DNA of 8,496 bases from an uncultured Chloroflexota bacterium (GCA_913031095.1 CAJWGH010000032.1:1-8496); one strand, 5' to 3'; shown: positions 1-6,615, numbered from the stretch's first letter. Translations and numbers: made by a program. The notes: generated by a model from the letters alone, not told the origin.

Positions 1-231
1 CTCCGCCTGGAGGACATACCAGACCATCAAGTCTCGTATCCGGAACTCGCAAAAAACCTGTTGGACCGGGATGTGAACGTAGTGGGAGTCGTACGTGACG
101 GGACCGTGCATCTCAGGTTCACAGATCTTTTCCCTTTGAAAGACGACGTGTTGGTGTATATAGCGTCTTCCCGGCTGGAGTGGGAATCAGTTGAAAGCAC
201 GCTGGCATCGGTGACCGGCCAGGCCGGCTAG
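1..231 (+). CDS. C-terminal fragment of a probable K+ channel / TrkA-C (RCK-C) domain protein
   Basis: Frame 1 is open from the first base to TAG at 229-231, giving 76 residues of the C-terminus; the start lies outside the window. The visible part has the shape of a TrkA-C/RCK-C regulatory domain. A 'YPELAKNLL' helix (the family's 'tfaeL...l' helix) is followed by the strand 'VNVVGVVRDG', a short turn, 'FPLKDDVLVYIAS' (the family's 'd..l..gD.liviA' strand) and a last helix. Such domains sit at the cytosolic end of Trk/Kch/Castor-type cation channels and bind nucleotide or other ligands. The usual Gly-Asp pair is Lys-Asp-Asp here. The gene lies 48 bp upstream of the SecA-like gene on the same strand and is probably in its operon. 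I see no transmembrane part, so it could instead be a soluble TrkA-like subunit. K+ channel genes do occur beside DUF350 genes, which supports the call. Confidence 0.5.
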   Translation, partial: LRLEDIPDHQVSYPELAKNLLDRDVNVVGVVRDGTVHLRFTDLFPLKDDVLVYIASSRLEWESVESTLASVTGQAG

Positions 232-279
232 GGAGCGTAGGAAGGTCGAGATTGAACGTAACTATATGCGACGCAAGAA

Positions 280-3200
280 ATGGCTAAGTTACAGGTCATA
301 GAATGGCTCGAGCGCTTTTCGAGTTCTGTTAGCGCTACAAACGGGCCTACTAACCGATCGGAAAGAACCCGTCTCGATCAGATTCGGCGCCACGATTTTG
401 CCTGTTGGTCCGACGCTCAATTACGGGAAAGGATGGCTCTTCTTGCCCGGAAACCCGGCGGGGACCCAGGTGAAGACGATTTGCCCGAGGTGTTCGCCGT
501 CGTCAATGAGGCCATCAGTAGACGCGAAGGAGCATGGCGATTCTTCGACTCGACGGTCAAAGACCAACAACTGCAAGCCATCCACGAACTGGCGTTCAGC
601 GTTTCCCAAAGGGTTGATTACCAAGAGGCTTTACGCGGATTTGCGTCCATCGACAGCTATTGCTGGGAGAGCTTCAACAACTACATGGGTCCGGTGTTAG
701 TCCGCCAGGGATTGGAATCCTGGGAACAGACGTTGGTCAGTTCGGTCCTGTATGTGAACCAACGAAGCCAGAGTGAATATGGGGCGGAGATCCACCTACC
801 TGCGTGCTTTTATCAGACCCTCCGTACCCATGACAAGAACCGAGAATTTGTATTTGAGGTTACCGACGAGCAGATTTTGGCCGGCCTCTTGATGTACCAG
901 GGGAACATCGTGGAGATGAACGCAGGGGAGGGCAAGACCATTGCCGCGGCATTTCCGATCGTGCTTCACGCCGCTCAAGGAAGAACAGTTCACGTGATCA
1001 CTGCCAACGATTATCTGGCCGGTAGAGATGCCGAATGGTTGGCTCCAGTTTTCGAGTCTCTCGGACTGAGTGTGAGTGCCGTTATGGAGGTGATGGGAGA
1101 ATCGGAGCGGCGAATCGCGTATGAGAAATCGATCGTGTACGGCGCGCTTAGAGAGTTCGGGTTCGACTTCATGCGGGACAACCTGAAATTATCATCCGAG
1201 GAAGCGGTCCAAAGAGGACTGGGTGTTGCCGTCATAGACGAAGTCGATCACGCGTTGATCGATGAAGCTAATATCCCTTTGATCATCTCAGGTGGCGCCG
1301 GTACAATCCCTAAGGTACCTGCCAAACTCAGGACGACAGTCGAGCACTTGGTTGAGCAACAGCGGTCCACGGTCTCCGCACTAGAGACAGAGATAGGCAG
1401 CCTCGGACAACGCTCAGATGCCGGGCTGCTAACCTTGGCTAAACTCTATCTCGCTGACCCTGACAGCAATGTGCTACGGCGAGAATTATCGTCTGATCCC
1501 AAAGGGTTGAAGAGAGTGCTTCGGACCATCTCTGAGTACCGCGTTGATGAAGAATATGAGTACCTGACCAGAGATCTTCATTATTGGATCGACAACGACG
1601 GCAGGTCCCTGTGCTTGACGGAGAAAGGTCAAGATTTTGTCGAGTCGTATTTGGGTCCCGTGTTCGAAGATTCAGCTGTGTTAGACCGGCTAAGTACCTG
1701 CCATTCCGATGACGGTCTGTCATTAGCTTCACGCAGAAAAGAGATTGACGAGCTTGATCGGCAACTCGCCCGGAAGCAGAACCGGATGCACCAGGTCCTG
1801 CGTATGATCTGGGGATACGCTCTACTCAAAAAGGACGTGGACTACCTGGTAAGAGATGATCAAGTGGTGCTGATCGACAAGTACACGGGCAGAGGGAGAC
1901 CCGATACCCGTTACCATTTTGGACTGCAGGCCGCAGTGGAAATAAAAGAGGGCGTTCCTGTGCAGCCAGAACACGAAGTCCTAGGCCAGATCTCGGTGCG
2001 GGGCTTCATCTCCCAATACTCCACGGTGTGCGGAATGACCGGGACTGCAATGTCTTCCAAGAAGGAGTTTCAGAACACATACGGCCTGGACGTTATCTCC
2101 GTGGCTCCCAACAAGCACGTTAAACGCACGGACTTCCAACCCAGGATGTACTTCAGCAAACGAAACAAATTGGAAGCCATGCTGGAGGAGGTCAGATTCT
2201 GCCAACTGATCGGTAGGCCTGTCCTGATCGGCACGCATTCCATCGATGAATGTGACGCCATCTCCCAGCTATTGGCTACCGATGGAATAGACCACAATAT
2301 ACTCAACGCCGCAAACGACCTCGAAGAGGACCAGATCATCCACAAGTCGGGGCTTTTAGGTTCGGTAACAGTTGCAACCGACATGGCAGGTAGGGGCACT
2401 GACATCATCCTGGAAGCAGGATTAGACCAGCAAATCACAAACAACTACATCGATCTGTTAGGGCACCTGCTGGACGACGGCGTTGGCGTAGTAACGCTGA
2501 AATGCCCCACCAACGAAGCCGCGGAGATCCTATTGTCGGCCATCAGCGCCAGTGACCTGGGATATGGAGTTGTCACTACCAGCAAGAAACATAGGATCGA
2601 AGTCGTGCTGCAGGCCCGTGATTTGTCTACGCATGGGCGCTTGATCGACATGGACTTTGGTCTGGGCCTATTTGTCATCGGCGCGGAAGTCAGTGATAAC
2701 GCTAGGGTCGACCGTCAGCTCATGGGGCGGAGCGGGAGGCAAGGGGCGTTTGGAACCTCACAGTTCTTCTTGTCTGCAGAAGATTCCCTCCTCAAGGACG
2801 CCGGTCCAGCTCCGTCTGCGTTGGCGGGTACAGAGATAGACTCAGCCGGCCGGGCCTTCCTGGAAGGCGCGCCGCTGAATCGCCATCTAGAAGAACTCAG
2901 GGAACATGCCGAGAAGGATGCCGAGTCACGCCGTGCAAGGATCGAGGAATACACCAGGGTTTTCGAAGCCCAGTCTTTTGCCTATTACCGTAGCCGGATG
3001 GACATCCTTGGTATGGAAAACTTCGAGCTATTCCTTGATGACCTGGTGGCCGCAAAGGCAGCCACACTCTCACAAACGTACTTCCCGGGACTGCTGGTCG
3101 ATGACTACGCACGGCAGTTCGCAGACCTGAGCGAGGAGATATACCTGGATTACAACATTTCAGCTTCTAGCCTACACGGTGTAGACCTTAACTTGATCGA

Positions 3201-3555
3201 AGGCAGGATCGCTGGATTGCTCAACGAGAGGCTGGATAAAACGAGAGAGCGGTTTACCAGGAGCGAGTTCAACGAGTTGAGTACTCTGATGTATCTGCAA
3301 TCAAGTGACGAGTTATGGAAAGAACATATCTCCTACGTCCAAAACTTGATCTTAAACACCCAGTTGTGTGGCGCTCAAGGGAGAGGCGACATGGCTGCTT
3401 TCACACTGACAAGCTTTGAGTCATATCAGCTTTTTCAAACCCGCATCGTGGATTCATTCTTGCCAAGGTTAGCCGGGTTACCAAGCCCGCCGGCCAGCGG
3501 CCAGCAGGCACCACGGCTAGAGCTTTCCCACGATGTGATGCAGATTCTGGCATGA
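280..3555 (+). CDS. Divergent SecA-family preprotein translocase ATPase (SecA2-like paralogue, 1091 aa)
   Basis: SecA proteins use ATP to push unfolded preproteins through SecYEG from the cytoplasmic face. Motifs visible in order are: a SecA-type N-terminal helix pair ending 'EVFAVVNEAISR' (about 69-81); a Q-motif remnant 'TDEQILAG' (195-202); Walker A 'NAGEGKT' (214-220); 'TANDYLAGRDAEW' (241-253); Walker B 'DEVD' (320-323), then 'ALIDEANIPLIISG'; a cross-linking domain with 'LTEKG' (446-450); 'DVDYLVRDDQVVLIDKYTGR' (519-538); 'GMTGTA' (585-590); motif V 'ATDMAGRGTD' (699-708); motif VI 'QLMGRSGRQG' (813-822); 'FFLSAEDSLL' (829-838); and an IRA1-like helix 'SSDELWKEHI' (1008-1017). It is longer than the usual 800-1000 residues because of extra segments near 88-190 and 712-790. 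The C-terminal Cys-rich metal/SecB-binding tail is absent. The ATPase residues look intact, so it is probably an active accessory motor rather than the housekeeping SecA. A stop at 259-261 makes ATG 280 the first possible ATG; its Shine-Dalgarno is poor. The following lipoprotein gene starts 50 bp downstream. Confidence 0.9.
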   Translation: MAKLQVIEWLERFSSSVSATNGPTNRSERTRLDQIRRHDFACWSDAQLRERMALLARKPGGDPGEDDLPEVFAVVNEAISRREGAWRFFDSTVKDQQLQAIHELAFSVSQRVDYQEALRGFASIDSYCWESFNNYMGPVLVRQGLESWEQTLVSSVLYVNQRSQSEYGAEIHLPACFYQTLRTHDKNREFVFEVTDEQILAGLLMYQGNIVEMNAGEGKTIAAAFPIVLHAAQGRTVHVITANDYLAGRDAEWLAPVFESLGLSVSAVMEVMGESERRIAYEKSIVYGALREFGFDFMRDNLKLSSEEAVQRGLGVAVIDEVDHALIDEANIPLIISGGAGTIPKVPAKLRTTVEHLVEQQRSTVSALETEIGSLGQRSDAGLLTLAKLYLADPDSNVLRRELSSDPKGLKRVLRTISEYRVDEEYEYLTRDLHYWIDNDGRSLCLTEKGQDFVESYLGPVFEDSAVLDRLSTCHSDDGLSLASRRKEIDELDRQLARKQNRMHQVLRMIWGYALLKKDVDYLVRDDQVVLIDKYTGRGRPDTRYHFGLQAAVEIKEGVPVQPEHEVLGQISVRGFISQYSTVCGMTGTAMSSKKEFQNTYGLDVISVAPNKHVKRTDFQPRMYFSKRNKLEAMLEEVRFCQLIGRPVLIGTHSIDECDAISQLLATDGIDHNILNAANDLEEDQIIHKSGLLGSVTVATDMAGRGTDIILEAGLDQQITNNYIDLLGHLLDDGVGVVTLKCPTNEAAEILLSAISASDLGYGVVTTSKKHRIEVVLQARDLSTHGRLIDMDFGLGLFVIGAEVSDNARVDRQLMGRSGRQGAFGTSQFFLSAEDSLLKDAGPAPSALAGTEIDSAGRAFLEGAPLNRHLEELREHAEKDAESRRARIEEYTRVFEAQSFAYYRSRMDILGMENFELFLDDLVAAKAATLSQTYFPGLLVDDYARQFADLSEEIYLDYNISASSLHGVDLNLIEGRIAGLLNERLDKTRERFTRSEFNELSTLMYLQSSDELWKEHISYVQNLILNTQLCGAQGRGDMAAFTLTSFESYQLFQTRIVDSFLPRLAGLPSPPASGQQAPRLELSHDVMQILA

Positions 3556-3582
3556 TCGCAGTTAGAGACTACCGAACCGGAT

Positions 3583-3597
3583 CCTTTTGAAAAGGGG
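3583..3597 (+). promoter_or_regulatory. Shine-Dalgarno of the lipoprotein gene within a 13-nt palindrome
   Basis: The AAAGGGG run at 3591-3597 lies 8 nt before ATG 3606 and is a good ribosome binding site. It overlaps the perfect palindrome CCTTTTGAAAAGG (3583-3595). That could fold into a small 4-bp stem with a 5-nt loop that partly masks the site, or it may be chance. Confidence 0.4.
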
Positions 3598-3605
3598 CAT
3601 GAGAC

Positions 3606-4409
3606 ATGGTTAAACGAAGAAAAATGGGAATGTCGCTTATCCTAGGCTCTGCCGTCATGGTGGCCGGACCTGTAATGGCCGGTTGTTCCACCGGAGTGAG
3701 TGCAGATGAATGGGCTGCCACCGAAGGAGCTATCGGCAGGATCAACATGGAAGCGGTACAAGAAGCTTTTGAGAAATCCAAAAGTGTTGAGGAATTCGAA
3801 AAGCGCCTGAACGAGATCTACGAAGGCGACGGTATCGTGTTGATCCGGGCCAAAGAAGAAGACGGGAAACGCACCATCGAAGCCTTTGAGGACCTGGATA
3901 GAAATGGCGAACTAGAGCCAGGACAAGACGACCTACTATTCGCCATCACGAACGAGAATGGTTCTAACGAGTTACGAGGGCATGGAGCGAACAGACATTA
4001 CAGCGCGTTCGGAGGTGGAGGGAATTTTCTCTTTACCTACCTGATCTTCTCGTCTATGACACGGGGTGGTTACGGTTATTACACACCCCGCTCCCGGGTA
4101 CCACAGATGGAGACCAATCGGACTAACTATCGTAATTCACCGGCCTACTCAGGCGGTCCAGGAGGAGGGCAGATCGGGAAAAACTCCCAATATTACAGCA
4201 AGCAAAGCTCGGCCAATCAAAGCTCTTACTCCAATGCCGGCCGCCAATTGAGCCCGACCAGGCAGAGCTATATCGGGAACCAGAAGTCCAGCGGAGCGTT
4301 CAAAAGCAGCAGGACCGGAGTCAGGAGCAGTTTTGGGAAGTCTGGAGGGAGAAGTGGTGGAATGAGGGGGGCCGGTGGCGGACAGGTGATAATCGGTAAC
4401 TTAAGGTAG
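3606..4409 (+). CDS. YjfM/DUF1190-like lipoprotein with Ca2+-loop-like motif and Gly/Ser-rich tail
   Basis: A basic n-region (MVKRRK) and a hydrophobic stretch end in 'VMAGC', a lipobox with Cys27 as the likely acylated residue, so the mature 241 residues should be membrane-anchored outside the cytoplasm. Met at the -3 position is less usual than Leu. Residues 34-75 look helical. 'EDLDRNGELEPGQDD' (95-109) resembles a dockerin/EF-hand calcium loop, with Asp96, Asp98, Asn100 and Gly101. A short hydrophobic patch (140-149) flanked by glycines leads into about 115 residues rich in Gly, Ser, Tyr, Asn and Arg, probably disordered. This plan (lipobox, short Gly-flanked hydrophobic patch, Ser/Gly tail) matches E. 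coli YjfM (DUF1190), which also neighbours a DUF350 gene; sequence identity looks low, so homology is inferred. It lies 50 bp behind the SecA-like gene, 30 bp before the next gene, with a clear Shine-Dalgarno. It is a plausible client of that SecA. Confidence 0.65.
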   Translation: MVKRRKMGMSLILGSAVMVAGPVMAGCSTGVSADEWAATEGAIGRINMEAVQEAFEKSKSVEEFEKRLNEIYEGDGIVLIRAKEEDGKRTIEAFEDLDRNGELEPGQDDLLFAITNENGSNELRGHGANRHYSAFGGGGNFLFTYLIFSSMTRGGYGYYTPRSRVPQMETNRTNYRNSPAYSGGPGGGQIGKNSQYYSKQSSANQSSYSNAGRQLSPTRQSYIGNQKSSGAFKSSRTGVRSSFGKSGGRSGGMRGAGGGQVIIGNLR

Positions 4410-4425
4410 TCGCTCACCTACCTTA
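4402..4425 (+). promoter_or_regulatory. 8-bp inverted repeat between lipoprotein stop and next Shine-Dalgarno
   Basis: TAAGGTAG (4402-4409) and CTACCTTA (4418-4425) are perfect reverse complements with an 8-nt loop. The left arm contains the TAG stop of the lipoprotein gene. The right arm touches the AGGGAG Shine-Dalgarno (4425-4430), which is 9 nt before ATG 4440. No T-run follows, so it is not a typical terminator. A translational-coupling hairpin opened by the terminating ribosome is the best reading. Confidence 0.4.
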
Positions 4426-4439
4426 GGGAGTGTCAAATC

Positions 4440-5555
4440 ATGGCTGTACAACATTTCAAATATCAGAAAACCCTATCAGGTTTTTCGATAGACTACGATC
4501 CCGCAAAGGCCTTTTACGTTAAACATCGTCCGTTCATCTTCCAGGTTTCACTGGGGGAGATGAACCTTGAAGACGCGTTCTGGGTGGAGCTGGGGCCCGA
4601 ATACGTTAACTTCGACCTCGGAGACTTCCTCGACATCGCTTTCCCTAGGAGCAAACGCCAGCAATCGAAGATCCGCTCGTCGCTGGACGTGAAAGAGAAT
4701 CCAGACCTTCCAGATATGTATGACGCGTTGCTGGAGATATTCGCAGAGTGGCGTGACGGTAAATGCTCTCTTAATTTCTTTATCAACCAGGGACCAGAGA
4801 TAAAACCAACCGACCGGCTGGACGGCCATCTCGGTCTGATGCGATCGCCGGAGCATCAGGTCGCCGAGACTGCCGTATTCGACCTGGTGATCGACCAGAA
4901 CCTTGACGTTTTGGATCATCTGACCACGGCTGGCTACATCAAGAACAAGCAAACATCGATAGAGTTCATGCAGGCCAATATACTGATGTATTTTCTCGAA
5001 AAACATAACTACAAGCTTTCGGTAGCACCGATAGATGATATCGACAGAAAGCTAAGCCCCATCGCCGGCAAGCTTCGATCCGCCAACCTGATAACACCAT
5101 CTGACACGGAGCCCATCTTTGAGATATCAGAAGAAGGCAGACAAGCGATAGGGCGGACTATCGCAGAGACGGAGAACTATATCGACCAATACGACGTGTT
5201 TAAAGACGTGTACTACGATGCTGTGAACGGGGTGGTTGAGTTTGATACTGGCCGCGGACAGGACCTAAGGGTCCAGGTCTATGAGTTCGAAGAACTGGAC
5301 CCGGTACGTGTCATATTCTTGCTCCGCCTCTACGACGGGTCTTTTGACGAGGACTTGGCAACATGGCGCGAATCCATCCACTCGGACGGGTTTTTCGGAG
5401 AGGTATTAAGCCCGATAACCAACGGGGTGCGTATCGATGAGGACATGATCGAATCGGTCATCGAAGCGGGATACAACTTCGCTGAGGTCCGACTCGATAC
5501 GGCTGCCGAGATAGAATCGCAGGAAGAATTGCTCAGGCGGATCGAGAGGAAGTAA
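4440..5555 (+). CDS. Conserved-looking cytoplasmic protein of unknown family (371 aa), with a winged-helix-like middle
   Basis: I do not recognise a named family. There is no signal peptide or membrane segment, and the protein is acidic and apparently soluble. The N-terminal third (1-120) is rich in beta-type segments such as 'PFIFQVSLGE' and 'AFWVELGPEYVNFDLGDFLD', followed by a helix 'MYDALLEIFAEWRDG'. Residues 155-240 look like helical, winged-helix-like pieces: 'LDHLTTAGYI', then 'IAGKLRSANLITP' and 'FEISEEGRQAIGRTIAETENYI', where the 'l..LteeGr..i' pattern recalls wHTH domains. The C-terminal part (250-350) has 'FKDVYYD', 'VVEFDTGRGQDLRVQVYEF' and 'VRVIFLLRLYDGSFD', an alpha/beta pattern. 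The Shine-Dalgarno AGGGAG is well placed. By position (after a YjfM-like lipoprotein and next to DUF350) it could fill the role of YjfK, but I see no DUF2491 signature. It ends 16 bp from the convergent DUF350 stop. The gene is real; its function is unknown. Confidence 0.8.
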   Translation: MAVQHFKYQKTLSGFSIDYDPAKAFYVKHRPFIFQVSLGEMNLEDAFWVELGPEYVNFDLGDFLDIAFPRSKRQQSKIRSSLDVKENPDLPDMYDALLEIFAEWRDGKCSLNFFINQGPEIKPTDRLDGHLGLMRSPEHQVAETAVFDLVIDQNLDVLDHLTTAGYIKNKQTSIEFMQANILMYFLEKHNYKLSVAPIDDIDRKLSPIAGKLRSANLITPSDTEPIFEISEEGRQAIGRTIAETENYIDQYDVFKDVYYDAVNGVVEFDTGRGQDLRVQVYEFEELDPVRVIFLLRLYDGSFDEDLATWRESIHSDGFFGEVLSPITNGVRIDEDMIESVIEAGYNFAEVRLDTAAEIESQEELLRRIERK

Positions 5556-5571
5556 AAGAACTTCGGCCTCG

Positions 5572-6459
5572 TCAGATGGCTATGAATAGTATCAATGCAG
5601 AACTGATCACCACTGCGCTCTCTATGAAAGCCACTCCCAGATTTCGGTCGACCGCGATCGCCTTCGACGCGGAAACTGTGGGTAGCAGCAGCTTATCCAG
5701 CAGTAATCTCATCACGTAAAGTAGCGCGAAGCCAATCACTCCAAAGGTGATAAAAGCCGCGACTCCCTCGTTCCACCCATCGAAATCCCCGAACACCGCC
5801 TTTAACGTCACTAATCCGATAGCGATCAGGTTTCCGCCCAACGCGATGCCCACGGCCGTATTCTTGCCTTCGATCTCAGAATGCACATCAAACGAAGTTG
5901 TCAACTGGTAGAACAAAGCGAATACGACCAGAAGTACCAACCCCATCCCAAAGAACGCCGCAGCGGTATCCGGCCCACCCCCTTCTCCAGCCACGGAGCC
6001 GGCGACCAATAATCCGGTTGCGATGTACATGCCGAACTCAGCAGCCCCGCTGCCGACATTTTGGCCTTCGACCACCTCTTTCTCGATATCGAACCGGAAG
6101 AGTATCAACCGGTTCATGAACACCCTCACCAGGTTAAGAGCGGTGACGCCTGCTAGGGAGTAGAGAAACACTCTCAGGATGTCCTCGGCATACTCACGGT
6201 CGAATCCCAAACCGTCCACCGCTATCGACGAGATCGGCTGATACAGAGCGCCAAGAAATACGAGAATGACCCCCATAAAGTAGCCGCTAAGCCGCACTGC
6301 GATCGCCAGGTTATTCTTTCCGATGATCTCTTCATCGATCTTGTACGGGGTGATAAGGTCTCTCGCCAATTTGGCGATCACCAATACAACCAACCCCAGC
6401 CCGACAAACACTAATCCACGGGGAATAATTTCCAGTGTATCGATAAATGCGTCAATCAT
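5572..6459 (-). CDS. Tandem DUF350 (YjfL-like) integral membrane protein, 8 predicted TM segments
   Basis: The 295 residues contain about eight hydrophobic helices, near 12-31, 51-73, 93-112, 136-157, 165-186, 202-223, 232-252 and 274-295. The DUF350 hallmark, an acidic loop ending in Asn just before a helix, recurs four times: 'IDEEIIGKNN' (41-50), 'IEKEVVEGQN' (125-134), 'VHSEIEGKN' (192-200) and a weaker 'KAIAVDRN' (266-273). This equals two DUF350 units fused in tandem, as in E. coli YjfL-type proteins. The fourth unit has lost the Glu-Gly part. Molecular function is not established; the family clusters with PspA-like, K+ channel and polyamine genes, implying a membrane-stress or ion-related role. 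Shine-Dalgarno AGGTGG (6467-6472) is 7 nt before the ATG. The gene diverges from nspC across a shared control region and converges on the 371-residue gene. Confidence 0.88.
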   Translation of the reverse strand: MIDAFIDTLEIIPRGLVFVGLGLVVLVIAKLARDLITPYKIDEEIIGKNNLAIAVRLSGYFMGVILVFLGALYQPISSIAVDGLGFDREYAEDILRVFLYSLAGVTALNLVRVFMNRLILFRFDIEKEVVEGQNVGSGAAEFGMYIATGLLVAGSVAGEGGGPDTAAAFFGMGLVLLVVFALFYQLTTSFDVHSEIEGKNTAVGIALGGNLIAIGLVTLKAVFGDFDGWNEGVAAFITFGVIGFALLYVMRLLLDKLLLPTVSASKAIAVDRNLGVAFIESAVVISSALILFIAI

Positions 6460-6500
6460 TGCTCTACCACCTGAAAACCGTTCCTTCTACATTTCGAATC

Positions 6501-6529
6501 ATAGTAGATATGTCGATAAATACCGGACA
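6501..6529 (-). promoter_or_regulatory. Candidate promoter for the DUF350 gene (weak)
   Basis: On the minus strand a TACTAT box (complement of 6501-6506) stands about 40 bp before the DUF350 ATG, in an AT-rich stretch. The hexamer 17 bp further upstream (complement of 6524-6529, TGTCCG) is a poor -35. The left arm of the 13-nt inverted repeat overlaps the edge of this box. Confidence 0.25.
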
Positions 6530-6565
6530 TTATCCGAGCAAAGTATGAAAGATATCGACCTATCT
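6506..6565. repeat. 13-nt inverted repeat, candidate operator pair
   Basis: AGATATGTCGATA (6506-6518) and TATCGACCTATCT (6553-6565) are reverse complements at 12 of 13 positions, separated by 34 nt. They lie in the divergent region, one arm against the candidate DUF350 -10 box and the other across the candidate nspC -35 box. This is where a transcription factor controlling both operons would bind. No regulator gene is in the window. Confidence 0.4.
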
Positions 6566-6583
6566 GGCGGATTTTGCTATTGT
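6555..6583 (+). promoter_or_regulatory. Candidate extended -10 promoter for nspC-DUF3326
   Basis: TCGACC (6555-6560, 4 of 6 matches to TTGACA) is followed after 17 nt by TATTGT (6578-6583, 4 of 6 to TATAAT). The TGC just before it (6575-6577) makes an extended -10. Transcription would begin near 6590, giving nspC a leader of at least about 110 nt. This was found by eye; moderate to low certainty. Confidence 0.33.
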
Positions 6584-6615
6584 ATTGGTCACGCTGGAGC
6601 AGGTCAAACGATTCC

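Noticed and set aside
266..301. An 11-codon mini reading frame (starts MRRKK) overlapping the SecA-like gene start, as a possible SecM-like leader peptide
   Set aside because: It has no Shine-Dalgarno at proper distance (nearest AAGG is about 20 nt away), no arrest motif and is very short; likely chance.
2413..2650. A frameshift or intein as the cause of the extra segment in the SecA-like gene
   Set aside because: The frame is continuous with flanking motifs intact. There is no intein-type Cys/Ser start or His-Asn end, and about 75 residues is too short for an intein.
3606..3690. Tat signal peptide in the lipoprotein because of Arg4-Arg5
   Set aside because: The residues after the Arg pair (Lys-Met-Gly-Met) match the Tat consensus poorly and lipobox Sec export explains the sequence.
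5549..5570. Bidirectional terminator between the convergent genes
   Set aside because: The stem is only 5 bp, has a 6-nt loop and lacks T-runs on either strand.
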